Source: Flavobacterium plurextorum
GTDB taxonomy: Bacteria; Bacteroidota; Bacteroidia; Flavobacteriales; Flavobacteriaceae
Length of the DNA: 64,000 nt
Reading direction: 5' to 3'
Assembly: GCF_002217395.1 (NCBI RefSeq)
Contig: NZ_MUHD01000029.1
Coordinates: 62,001 to 126,000 of the forward strand
Numbering within the stretch: position 1 is the stretch's first letter; each line of letters begins with the position of its first letter. This document shows positions 33,571-41,825 of this stretch, piece by piece. Below the pieces are notes generated by a model. That model searched no databases. It saw only the letters and a list, made by a program, of their open reading frames with translations, and was not told the DNA's origin. The position numbers and the translations under genes are program-made.

Positions 33571-33633
33571 CAAACAGGATGAACGGCAAAAAAACCGATG
33601 AAATGCACAAATTAACCTTTTGTTAGTATTTTA

Positions 33634-35532
33634 TTAATAAGCTCTTGCATCTTTTCCTTCATAGAAATTCATGAAAGCTCTGTTTACAACTCGATTTCCT
33701 CCAGGAGTTGGATAATCTCCAGTAAAGTACCAGTCACCTAGGTTTTTAGGACATGCAATGTGTAAATCTTCTACTTTTTGGAAAATAATTTTAACTTCGG
33801 CGTTAATCTCAGGAGAGCTTAACATTTCGGCAATTTTATCTGAAACTTCTTCAGGAGTAAATTGATCATAAATTGCTGTTACATAATTAACAACATCTTT
33901 ATCTTCAAAATTTTCCTGTGCTTTACATTTAGCATAAACTTCGTCTACGATATGGTATAAGTTTCTTTCTTTTAGCAAAGTCAATGCAGCTCTAAAAGCT
34001 ACAAGGCCTTCTAGTTTTGCCATATCGATTCCGTAACAATCTGGATAGCGAATTTGCGGTGCAGATGAAACAATAACGATTCGTTTTGGATTTAAGCGAT
34101 CCATCATTTTTATGATGCTCATTTTTAAAGTTGTACCACGAACAATACTATCATCAATAATAACCAAATTGTCTTCTGGCTTAATTACGCCGTAAGTAAC
34201 ATCATAAACGTGAGCAACTAAGTCATCACGGCTGCTGTCTTCAGTAATAAAGGTTCTTAGTTTAGCATCTTTAATAGCAACTTTTTCTGTACGGATTTTT
34301 ACTGCCAATAGTTCCTGCAATGTTTCAGCAGTAAGAGTATTTCTATTAGCTAAAATATAATTGTTTTTTCTCTGATTTAAGAAATCCTGAGCAGCTTCTA
34401 CTAAACCATAAAATGATGTTTCGGCTGTGTTTGGAATGTATGAGAAAACGGTATTGTCTGTATCGCTGTCAATAGCTTTAAGAACGGCAGGCAAAATTAG
34501 TTTCCCTAAGTTTTTACGTTCTTGGTAGATTTCAGCATCACTTCCTCTTGAGAAATAGATTCTTTCAAATGAACACGCTTTTTTAACGGTTGGTTCCAAG
34601 ATTTGGTTCATGGTAACTTTTCCGTCTTTTTTAATAATCAAAGCATTTCCTGGATCGATTTCTTGTACACTTTCAAAAGGAACATTAAATACAGTTTGGA
34701 TAACAGGTCGCTCAGAAGCTACAACAACAACTTCATCATCTTGATAGAAGTATGCAGGACGAATTCCAGCTGGATCTCTAAAAACAAATGCATCGCCATG
34801 ACCTAACAAACCTGCCATTGCATAACCGCCATCTAAGTTTTTAGCTGAACGGGTTAAAATTTTTGCAATATCTAATCTCTCAGCAATTACTGGTGAAGCT
34901 TCTCTTTTTGAATAACCTTCAGCTTTACAGTCTTGGTATAATTGCATTACTTCTTTATCTAAAAAGTGACCAATTTTTTCCATTACAGTAACAGTATCCG
35001 CCATTTCTTTTGGATGTTGTCCAAGCTCGACTAGATTTTCGAAAAGTTCTTTAACATTAGTCATGTTAAAGTTTCCTGCCAAAATCAAATTACGGTGCAT
35101 CCAGTTACTTTGACGTAAAAAAGGGTGAACACTTTCGATGCTGTTTTTACCAAAAGTTCCGTAACGAACGTGTCCTAAAAACAATTCGCCAACGTATGGA
35201 ATTTGTGATTTTATTTTATCAACGTCATCACCAATTTCAGGATTCGCTTTTAATTCTTCGCTGATTCTTTCATTGATTTGCTTAAAAACATCTTGTATTG
35301 GCTGCGAATGATTTGAACGAACTCTGCTTATGTAGCGTTGTCCAGGCTCAACATCAAGTTTAATGCTTGCAAATCCAGCTCCGTCTTGACCACGGTTATG
35401 CTGTTTTTCCATCATTAAATACATTTTCTGAATTCCGTAAAATGCAGTTCCGTATTTTTCTTTATAATATTCAAGCGGTTTAAGAAGTCTAACTAAGGCT
35501 ATACCACATTCGTGTTTTAAAGCGTCGCTCAT
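33634..35532 (-). CDS. Amidophosphoribosyltransferase homologue (PurF-like, long form)
   Basis: 632 residues, longer than classical PurF (about 470-510). N-terminal glutaminase domain with catalytic Cys9 (HECGIALVRLL), RGQDGAGFAS and HVRYGTFG. C-terminal phosphoribosyltransferase domain has the PRPP loop VIIDDSIVRGTT near residue 460. It catalyses, or is derived from an enzyme catalysing, the first step of purine synthesis. Extra length lies in a ~40-residue insert near the N-terminus and in the C-terminal part. It may be a paralogue of a standard purF elsewhere. Confidence 0.88.
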   Translation of the reverse strand: MSDALKHECGIALVRLLKPLEYYKEKYGTAFYGIQKMYLMMEKQHNRGQDGAGFASIKLDVEPGQRYISRVRSNHSQPIQDVFKQINERISEELKANPEIGDDVDKIKSQIPYVGELFLGHVRYGTFGKNSIESVHPFLRQSNWMHRNLILAGNFNMTNVKELFENLVELGQHPKEMADTVTVMEKIGHFLDKEVMQLYQDCKAEGYSKREASPVIAERLDIAKILTRSAKNLDGGYAMAGLLGHGDAFVFRDPAGIRPAYFYQDDEVVVVASERPVIQTVFNVPFESVQEIDPGNALIIKKDGKVTMNQILEPTVKKACSFERIYFSRGSDAEIYQERKNLGKLILPAVLKAIDSDTDNTVFSYIPNTAETSFYGLVEAAQDFLNQRKNNYILANRNTLTAETLQELLAVKIRTEKVAIKDAKLRTFITEDSSRDDLVAHVYDVTYGVIKPEDNLVIIDDSIVRGTTLKMSIIKMMDRLNPKRIVIVSSAPQIRYPDCYGIDMAKLEGLVAFRAALTLLKERNLYHIVDEVYAKCKAQENFEDKDVVNYVTAIYDQFTPEEVSDKIAEMLSSPEINAEVKIIFQKVEDLHIACPKNLGDWYFTGDYPTPGGNRVVNRAFMNFYEGKDARAY

Positions 35533-35577
35533 TGTTTTTGTATTTTGTGTTGTTGTAAGTTGTGTGTATTAACGTAA

Positions 35578-35610
35578 TAAAAAAGCCCCGTTTTATCGAG
35601 GCTCTTAGGC
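35578..35610 (-). terminator. Terminator of the PfkB kinase gene
   Basis: On the minus strand gcctcg-ataaaa-cggggc followed by a T-run (plus-strand A-run at 35578-35585). Confidence 0.65.
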
Positions 35611-35611
35611 A

Positions 35612-36535
35612 TTATATTTCTATGTCAAACTGAGTTAACGACTTAAATTGTTGTAATCGAATCGCTACTTCCGCTTTACTTAATGTTTCCATCCTTTCAG
35701 TTCCAAATTTCTCTACACAAAATGAAGCTAAATTCGAACCGTATATAATTGCATTTTTCAAGTTGTTAAACGAAATGTTTTCGCTTTGTGCAATGAATCC
35801 TGAAAATCCTCCTGCAAAAGTGTCTCCTGCTCCAGTTGGATCAAAAACATCTTCTAGAGGTAAAGCTGGTGCAAAGAATACTTCTCTGTTGTGGAATAAA
35901 AGTGCGCCATGTTCTCCTTTTTTGATCACCACATATTTTGGTCCCATATCTTGGATTTTAGCCGCTGCTTTTACTAATGAATATTCACCAGAAAGTTGTC
36001 TTGCTTCTTCGTCGTTGATTGTAATAACATCTACACGTTTAATAACGTCTAGTAATTCTGGAAGAGCACAATCCATCCAAAAGTTCATAGTATCTAAAAC
36101 TACTAATTTTGGTTTTTTCTCCATTTGGTCTAAAACACTGCTTTGCACTAGCGGATGTAAGTTTCCTAACATCACAACATCAGCATCTTTATAGTTTTGA
36201 GGAACTTTAGGCTGAAAATCAGCTAAAACGTTCAACTCAGTTACTAATGTGTCTCTAGAATTTAAATCATTATGATATAAACCACTCCAGAAAAAGGTTT
36301 TTCCGCCTTTTACAATTTCGATACCAGAGATATCAATATTTTTTGAAGTTAAAAGATCTAAATGTTCTTGAGGAAAATCGTCGCCAACTACAGAAACAAT
36401 GGCCGATTGCAAGTTAAAAAATGAAGCTGATAAACCAATATACGTTGCAGCACCACCTAATATTTTATCTGTTTTTCCGAAAGGAGTTTCAATCGCGTCG
36501 AAAGCAACTGTTCCAACAATCAATAATTTATTCAT
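35612..36535 (-). CDS. PfkB-family sugar kinase
   Basis: 307 residues, ribokinase fold. N-terminal LGGAATYIGLSAS (substrate glycine pair region) and C-terminal DPTGAGDTFAGGFSGF with catalytic Asp near residue 237. Phosphorylates a sugar or nucleoside with ATP; substrate not determinable. Located 80 bp upstream of the PurF-like gene on the same strand but separated by a terminator. A TATCTTTG box (minus strand, 36559-36566) is its likely promoter. A nucleoside-type substrate would fit the purine neighbour, but this is speculation. Confidence 0.88.
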   Translation of the reverse strand: MNKLLIVGTVAFDAIETPFGKTDKILGGAATYIGLSASFFNLQSAIVSVVGDDFPQEHLDLLTSKNIDISGIEIVKGGKTFFWSGLYHNDLNSRDTLVTELNVLADFQPKVPQNYKDADVVMLGNLHPLVQSSVLDQMEKKPKLVVLDTMNFWMDCALPELLDVIKRVDVITINDEEARQLSGEYSLVKAAAKIQDMGPKYVVIKKGEHGALLFHNREVFFAPALPLEDVFDPTGAGDTFAGGFSGFIAQSENISFNNLKNAIIYGSNLASFCVEKFGTERMETLSKAEVAIRLQQFKSLTQFDIEI

Positions 36536-36558
36536 TTTATGAATTTCGAATTAGGGTG

Positions 36559-36590
36559 CAAAGATACTTCATAAGTTGCAATATTGCAAT
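36559..36590 (-). promoter_or_regulatory. Promoter of the PfkB kinase gene
   Basis: Minus-strand TATCTTTG at 36559-36566 with ATTG 20 bp upstream; the start lies close to the ATG at 36535. Confidence 0.55.
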
Positions 36591-36779
36591 GGTTTAAGTT
36601 CTCAAAATTTTCATAAAAAATTGAGGACGATTTCGAGCTTAAAACTATTGGGAATGAGTAAATTATCTAAGGTTGTTTTGAGTGCTCAAAATATCATTTT
36701 CAGAATTAAATTGCAATATATATTTTGGAAAAAACGCTGCATATTTTTGTTAGATTTGTTTAAACTTCAAATCTTATTT

Positions 36780-37340
36780 ATGAAGAAAATTATAACCTTA
36801 TCAATGTTGTTTTGTCTTTTGATTTCATGCGAAAGAAAAGAACCTGATTTTTCTGAAGAAATGATTGATAAATTATCATTGATGCAGGAAGATGAAGAAT
36901 TAAATATACTGCCATCTCAATATTTAACACTTGATTTATATATTTTGACAAGTGATAAACAAATTTGTAGAACAAATAATCATGATTTATTTCTTTTCTT
37001 TAAAAAGTATTATTTCAAAAAGTATAAGTCATTTGATTCTTTTTTAAATGATGTTTTAAATGAAAATTTGATTTTGATTAGAAATCCGAATTATTGGTAT
37101 AATTTTAAATTAAATCAAAAAATCGAAAAAGAATATTTTGATTTGGGATTTGATAAATTTTTAAAAAAACATTCAAAACAATCAATTAGAAAAGATAGGC
37201 TTGAACTTAATACATCAGATTTAAAAACAGATGAGTATTTTACAATAAAATATCTATTGTATATAAACAAATACGATATAAGTTCTGATTGCTATTTAGG
37301 GATAGATTTCATTAGAAAAAGAGAAGATTCTTTTAAATAA
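36780..37340 (+). CDS. Small lipoprotein of unknown function
   Basis: 186 residues from ATG 36780; the open frame extends upstream to 36576, but the signal peptide (MKKIITLSMLFCLLISC, Cys17 lipobox) fixes the start. The mature part is charged, helical and Lys/Asp/Leu-rich; no family recognised. Flanked by a divergent kinase and a convergent hydrolase. More AT-rich than its neighbours. Confidence 0.65.
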   Translation: MKKIITLSMLFCLLISCERKEPDFSEEMIDKLSLMQEDEELNILPSQYLTLDLYILTSDKQICRTNNHDLFLFFKKYYFKKYKSFDSFLNDVLNENLILIRNPNYWYNFKLNQKIEKEYFDLGFDKFLKKHSKQSIRKDRLELNTSDLKTDEYFTIKYLLYINKYDISSDCYLGIDFIRKREDSFK

Positions 37341-37421
37341 AAATTACAACACATACTTCTTATAAAAAGAATTTTTTAGAAACTTCAAAATATCTTCTAG
37401 TAACTGTTAGTGATAGTGACT

Positions 37422-38342
37422 TTATTTATGAATCTTTAATTTATCTACATTTTTAATCCAATTGATGGCATCTTTCATAGGCTATTGATCATCTGAAAAG
37501 GCTGTGTTGTGGCCCAAGTTTGGAAATAACTTATATTCATAAGGTTTTCCCGTGGATTTTAATTTATCAAGATATTCAATGGATAGTTTCACTGGAACCT
37601 GAATGTCTTTGCTTCCAAAAATCCAGATTCCTGGAATTGATAATTTAGAAAGAATATCATTAGGATTTGTATCAATAAACTCATATTTGTCTGGGTCATT
37701 GAAAACGTGTTTTCTTGCCTCTTCTTCAGAGTGTGTATCCCAAAAATTTTTATCACCATTTGTATAAAATTGGAATCTCAATTGCTCTTTAACGGTTATA
37801 AGAGCTCCGCTAAATATGGTCATAAATTTGACTTTCTTATTTTTCTCAGCAGCCAATGGAATTATCCATCCGGCTTGACTGCCTCCTATTAAACCTATTG
37901 CGATTTGATCATTGTGTAATTGCTTGGACAAAGTATTTACAGCAGCACTCGCATCTAAAGACAAAAGATTTAGATTGGAGAAATCAACATTGTTAGTCCC
38001 AACTTCAGGTCCAGCATATACACCAGCTGATTCTCCGACGCCGCGTTTATCATAGGTTAAAACTGCAATTCCATTGTTGGCTAGATTTGCAGCAAAGTCT
38101 ATCATTCTTTTTTCTTGCCCTGATCCGTGAACAATCACAACGGCAGCCTGTATATTGTTAGGTGTAAAAACAGTTCCCGCGAGTGAAATTCCTTCACTAA
38201 CAAATTTTATTTCCCTAGTAGTAAAGTTTGGCGGAATTGCTGATGTATAATTAGTAACAAATAACAAAAACATTAAGATAGAATGTGTGTATCTTTTTTT
38301 TGCTCTTAGAACGTGTTTAAAAATTGCTGTTTTATTTTTCAT
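37422..38342 (-). pseudogene. Alpha/beta hydrolase with premature TAG near the C-terminus
   Basis: The frame from 38342 stops at TAG 37482-37484 after 286 residues, but the same frame continues PMKDAINWIKNVDKLKIHK to TAA at 37422-37424, a natural-looking C-terminal helix. An N-terminal hydrophobic signal is followed by HGSGQEKRMIDF, the nucleophile elbow IGGSQAGW, Asp in IFGSKDIQVPV and His in LGHNTAF. The whole catalytic triad precedes the stop, so the truncated protein may still work. Resembles exported serine hydrolases or dienelactone-hydrolase-like proteins. Confidence 0.75.
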
Positions 38343-38350
38343 TTTTAAAG

Positions 38351-38746
38351 CTATAGTTGATATTTCTTATCAAAATAATTTTTCAAAACCCCAACCTGAA
38401 CTAAAACCATAAAAGGTACTATTAATACAGCATACAGTGTAGTTTTAGAAAGATGGATTCCTGAGAATGCATTTGCAATTTTGTCCGTATATAATTTTCC
38501 AATTTCTAGATTATTTTCTGAAACAGAAAAAAGAGATATGTAAATAATCAAAGCGACTATTGCAGTTCCTATAAAAAACCAAACAGGTTTAGAAATTAAT
38601 GGTTGATATGTTTTGATTTTTTTCTCTTCTAATAAATGAACTTCAGCCATTATTTTAGAAGTAAAATCGAATGATGGTGACTGCAGTTTTTCTTCAGCCA
38701 TCATTTTATCAATAAATTGTTCTATGTTTTTATCGCTCTCTCTCAT
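38351..38746 (-). CDS. Putative anti-sigma factor, membrane protein
   Basis: 131 residues: a cytoplasmic acidic N-terminus (~50 residues) and two membrane segments at about 54-73 and 102-121. It overlaps the ECF sigma gene by 17 bp on the same strand, the classic sigma/anti-sigma arrangement. No zinc-binding HxxxCxxC motif, so it is not a ZAS-type anti-sigma. Role assigned from context. It ends 8 bp before the hydrolase gene begins, which may belong to the same unit. Confidence 0.7.
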   Translation of the reverse strand: MRESDKNIEQFIDKMMAEEKLQSPSFDFTSKIMAEVHLLEEKKIKTYQPLISKPVWFFIGTAIVALIIYISLFSVSENNLEIGKLYTDKIANAFSGIHLSKTTLYAVLIVPFMVLVQVGVLKNYFDKKYQL

Positions 38747-39317
38747 AACATTCTATTATTTCAGGTTCTAACTGCTGTCTTAAAATTACGGCTAATTTTT
38801 GTCTGCTTCTAAATAATTTTACTTTCGCATTATTTGCCGATATATTCATGATTTTTCCAATTTCTTCTAAATTTTGATCATCAAAATAAAATAAAGTCAA
38901 AAGGAAATTTTCATCATTGGGTAATAAATTTAAACATTTCTGAATCGTATGCTTTCGTTCTTTTTCTTCTAAAACGCTTAATGCATTATCCATTGTTTTG
39001 ATTAAATGCGAAGAAAAATCATCTATAGAAATGTTTAATTCTTCTTTTTTGCTTTTCTTCAATCTGTCTAGACAAGTATTATAAGCAATTTTGTAAATCC
39101 AGGTCGAGAATTTAGAATCACCTTTGAATTTGTTTAAAGAACTAAAAATTTTAATAAAGGTGTCTTGTGCAACTTCTTCCGCTTCTTCTCGATTTTTTAC
39201 CATTTTGAGCGCCAATGTAAAGATCATATCTTTATAACGATCAACAAGTATGGCAAAAGCTTTTGTCTCGCCATGCAGAATTTTATCGATATAATGTTGA
39301 TCATTTAGTGTGCTCAT
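38730..39317 (-). CDS. ECF-type RNA polymerase sigma factor
   Basis: 195 residues. Region 2: RYKDMIFTLALKMVKNREEAEEVAQDTFIKIF (about 24-55), with FSTWIYKIAYNTCLDRLK next. Region 4: KCLNLLPNDENFLLTLFYF then IGKIMNISANNAKVKLFRSRQKL (about 130-178). Group 4 sigma factors direct responses to envelope or extracellular signals. Translationally coupled to the putative anti-sigma gene. Its regulon cannot be deduced; the downstream hydrolase is a candidate. Confidence 0.93.
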   Translation of the reverse strand: MSTLNDQHYIDKILHGETKAFAILVDRYKDMIFTLALKMVKNREEAEEVAQDTFIKIFSSLNKFKGDSKFSTWIYKIAYNTCLDRLKKSKKEELNISIDDFSSHLIKTMDNALSVLEEKERKHTIQKCLNLLPNDENFLLTLFYFDDQNLEEIGKIMNISANNAKVKLFRSRQKLAVILRQQLEPEIIECYERER

Positions 39318-39592
39318 ATTATATAGGACGACAGTTTGTTTATTTAGGTTACACGTTTTTAGAAAAAAAAGTAATAATTAAATTTCAAATTCTAATTGCA
39401 GTCTTGAACTTTGTCAAAGTTTTAATTTTTGACAAAGTTTGTGTAGTAAAAAACACAATCAAAATTAGTTGATTATCAGTGAGTTTTGAAGGATGTGTTT
39501 AAAAATTTGGATTTTTTTTTCTCTTTCTTGTAACCTCAATTAAAAAAGCCTCGTCATATGGGTATATCAATCAATTAAAAACATAAAACATC

Positions 39593-39940
39593 ATGGACGA
39601 AAAAATTTTAATTCCAATTAGTCTTTTCTTAATGATCTTCGGGATCGTTTATTTAATCTTTTCAACAAGAAATAGAGAGCGTTTGGCTCTTATAGAAAAA
39701 GGAGTAGATGCAAGTATCTTTTTGCAGGGAAGAGGAAGCGGCGTTCCGGTTTGGAAAATTTTTGTGGTAAATTTTGCTTTCTTATTAATAGGAAGCGGTG
39801 TTGGAATTTTTCTTGCGCTACTTATAACTACTTATACATCTCTTCAGGACGGAGCAGTTTATCCTTCAATTATTTTTATAATGGCAGGAATTGGACTTTT
39901 GACAGGATTTAAAACAGCAAAAGATTTAGATAAAGAATAA
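39593..39940 (+). CDS. DUF6249-type membrane protein
   Basis: 115 residues with three hydrophobic segments (about 5-22, 57-82, 90-106) and a conserved-looking cytoplasmic loop RNRERLALIEKGVDASIFLQ. Matches my memory of short flavobacterial DUF6249 proteins, often linked to ECF sigma genes, and here it is divergent from one. Function unknown. Confidence 0.7.
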   Translation: MDEKILIPISLFLMIFGIVYLIFSTRNRERLALIEKGVDASIFLQGRGSGVPVWKIFVVNFAFLLIGSGVGIFLALLITTYTSLQDGAVYPSIIFIMAGIGLLTGFKTAKDLDKE

Positions 39941-39961
39941 GCAGGAAATTAAGTTAGTAAA

Positions 39962-39993
39962 AAAAAAGCATCAATACTATTGATGCTTTTTTT
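39962..39993. terminator. Bidirectional terminator between DUF6249 gene and rnhA
   Basis: Aaaagcatcaa-tact-attgatgctttt with A-run left and T-run right; serves the two converging genes. Confidence 0.8.
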
Positions 39994-40471
39994 ATTCCTT
40001 AGAACCAATGGTTTCATAATAAACATCTACAGAGAGTTTAGGCTGCATTGATGCCATAACAGCCAATTGGTCACAACGCTCATTTTGAGGATGATTGTTG
40101 TGTCCTTTAATCCATTTAAAATCGACTTGGTGTTTTCTGTAAGCAACTAAAAAACGCTTCCATAAATCAGGATTTTTTCTGCCGGCGAATTTCTTTTTTT
40201 CCCAACCTAGAACCCATTTCTTTTCAACAGAATCTACTACATATTTAGAATCTGAAATTACAAGAACTTTCATGTTTGGTTTTTTTAGTTTTTCAAGGCC
40301 GACAATTACAGCTAAAAGCTCCATTCTGTTGTTTGTCGTAAGACGAAAACCTTCGTAAAACTCTTTTTTGTGCGGTGTTCCTACTAATTCCATCACTACG
40401 CCATAACCGCCGTTTCCAGGATTTCCTTTGGCAGCACCATCAGTGTATATATGTACTTCGTGTTGGGTCAT
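39992..40471 (-). CDS. rnhA: Ribonuclease HI
   Basis: 159 residues. Catalytic carboxylates: Asp in IYTDGAAKGNPG, Glu in TTNNRMELLAVI, Asp in LVISDSKYVVDSV, Asp in NERCDQLAV. Removes RNA from RNA-DNA hybrids (R-loops, Okazaki primers). Ends at the shared terminator; a palindromic repeat copy lies upstream between it and purN. Confidence 0.95.
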   Translation of the reverse strand: MTQHEVHIYTDGAAKGNPGNGGYGVVMELVGTPHKKEFYEGFRLTTNNRMELLAVIVGLEKLKKPNMKVLVISDSKYVVDSVEKKWVLGWEKKKFAGRKNPDLWKRFLVAYRKHQVDFKWIKGHNNHPQNERCDQLAVMASMQPKLSVDVYYETIGSKE

Positions 40472-40486
40472 TTTAATTTTTGATTA

Positions 40487-40596
40487 ACCATATAAGTACT
40501 ATAAGTTCATTTAAAATACTGTCTTATATTTCTTTGTCAATATGGAGATAGTTATTTAAGCGTCAAACTTATATATTCTTATATGACTTATATGGT
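40487..40596. repeat. ACCATATAAGT palindromic repeat, copy 2
   Basis: Arms at 40487-40497 and 40586-40596 identical to those at 14681-14758; the right ~26 bp (ttcttatatgacttatatgg and beyond) are shared with copy 1, while the interior is longer and divergent. Confidence 0.7.
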
Positions 40597-41175
40597 TTAA
40601 ATATTAGAGTTTGAATCTTCTAGGATAGTCTGAATTATTTCTGGAAAGTGTTTTTGTTCCAATTCGTGAATCTTTTCGGCTACTGTTTCTGGAGTATCAT
40701 TTTCAGTTAAGGCTACATTTGCTTGAAAAATAATAGCTCCTTCGTCGTAGTTTTCATTTACATAATGAATAGAAATTCCAGTTTCCTTTTCTTTATTATT
40801 TACTATTGCTCTATGTATGTGCATCCCGTACATTCCTTTACCTCCATAATTTGGTAAAAGTGCAGGGTGAATATTTATTATCTTATTTGGATAGTGCTCA
40901 ATTATGTTTTCTGGGAATTTTAATAAAAAGCCAGCAAGAATTATCAAATCCGGATCGATTTTTTGTATTTTTTGTAATACATTTCGTTCTAAAAGTTCAT
41001 TTTTCGAGAAGATTTCGACTGGGATTTGATGATTTTTTGCTCTTTCAATAACTTTTGCAGAGGCATTATTGGTAAAAACCGAAACAACTTTTGCAATTTC
41101 GGTATTTGCAAAATGTTTTATAATGTTTTCTGCATTAGTTCCTGATCCTGAGGCAAAAACGATAATTTTTTTCAT
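40597..41175 (-). CDS. purN: Phosphoribosylglycinamide formyltransferase
   Basis: 192 residues from ATG 41175 (MKKIIVFASGSGTNAENII); an open extension to 41274 is not family-like. Formyl-THF-dependent third step of purine synthesis. Catalytic region INIHPALLPNYGGKGMYG (Asn-His) and Asp in VNENYDEGAIIFQ are present. Divergent from acpP. Another purine gene, the PurF homologue, lies 5 kb away. Confidence 0.95.
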   Translation of the reverse strand: MKKIIVFASGSGTNAENIIKHFANTEIAKVVSVFTNNASAKVIERAKNHQIPVEIFSKNELLERNVLQKIQKIDPDLIILAGFLLKFPENIIEHYPNKIINIHPALLPNYGGKGMYGMHIHRAIVNNKEKETGISIHYVNENYDEGAIIFQANVALTENDTPETVAEKIHELEQKHFPEIIQTILEDSNSNI

Positions 41176-41290
41176 AATAGTGCTTATTTTGAGAATGCAA
41201 AAAACGGAATAAAAAACGAAAATAAATAGCTTTAAAACAGCTTTCTTGAAATTAATTTTATAAATTAGTGTCACATTTATAAACTAAATA

Positions 41291-41320
41291 GTTGTTTTAA
41301 AATAAAGTTTTTTATTTTTG
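41291..41320 (+). promoter_or_regulatory. acpP promoter
   Basis: GTTG (41291-41294), 18-bp spacer, TATTTTTG (41313-41320), 30 bp upstream of the acpP ATG. Confidence 0.6.
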
Positions 41321-41350
41321 CCAACAAATTAAATTCTAAAATTAAAGATT

Positions 41351-41587
41351 ATGTCAGACATTGCATCAAGAGTAAAAGCGATTATCGTAGACAAATTAGG
41401 TGTTGACGAAAACGAAGTTGTAACAGAAGCAAGCTTCACTAATGATTTGGGAGCTGACTCATTAGACACTGTTGAGCTTATTATGGAATTCGAAAAAGAA
41501 TTTGATATTCAAATTCCAGACGATCAAGCAGAAAACATTGCTACTGTAGGTCAAGCTATTTCTTATATCGAAGAAGCTAAAAAATAA
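41351..41587 (+). CDS. acpP: Acyl carrier protein
   Basis: 78 residues, acidic four-helix protein. The phosphopantetheine Ser is in the invariant DSLD motif (GADSLDTVELIM, Ser37 region). It carries growing acyl chains in type II fatty acid synthesis. First gene of acpP-fabF-rnc, a widely conserved order. Confidence 0.98.
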   Translation: MSDIASRVKAIIVDKLGVDENEVVTEASFTNDLGADSLDTVELIMEFEKEFDIQIPDDQAENIATVGQAISYIEEAKK

Positions 41588-41595
41588 TAATACCG

Positions 41596-41697
41596 CACCC
41601 GAATTCTAAAAATTCCAAACTTGAATTTTCAAATTCCAAAAAATGGAGTTTGCTTTTTAAAACTTGGAATTTTTAGAATCGGGTGTTATTATTTTTT
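41596..41697 (+). terminator. Long hairpin between acpP and fabF
   Basis: Left arm 41596-41618 and right arm 41664-41685 pair over 22 bp with a single bulged base; atttttttaa follows. It is likely to reduce read-through so that acpP mRNA exceeds fabF mRNA. Confidence 0.7.
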
Positions 41698-41825
41698 TAA
41701 AATTTAAATTTCGATTGATTTTCAATCAAAAAGATATATTTATATTGTAATACCCATGGCTCTTAAGTAACAAAACTGTTAAGAAAGCGTGGGTTTTATT
41801 TGTTTAAAGTACAAAATACATATTT

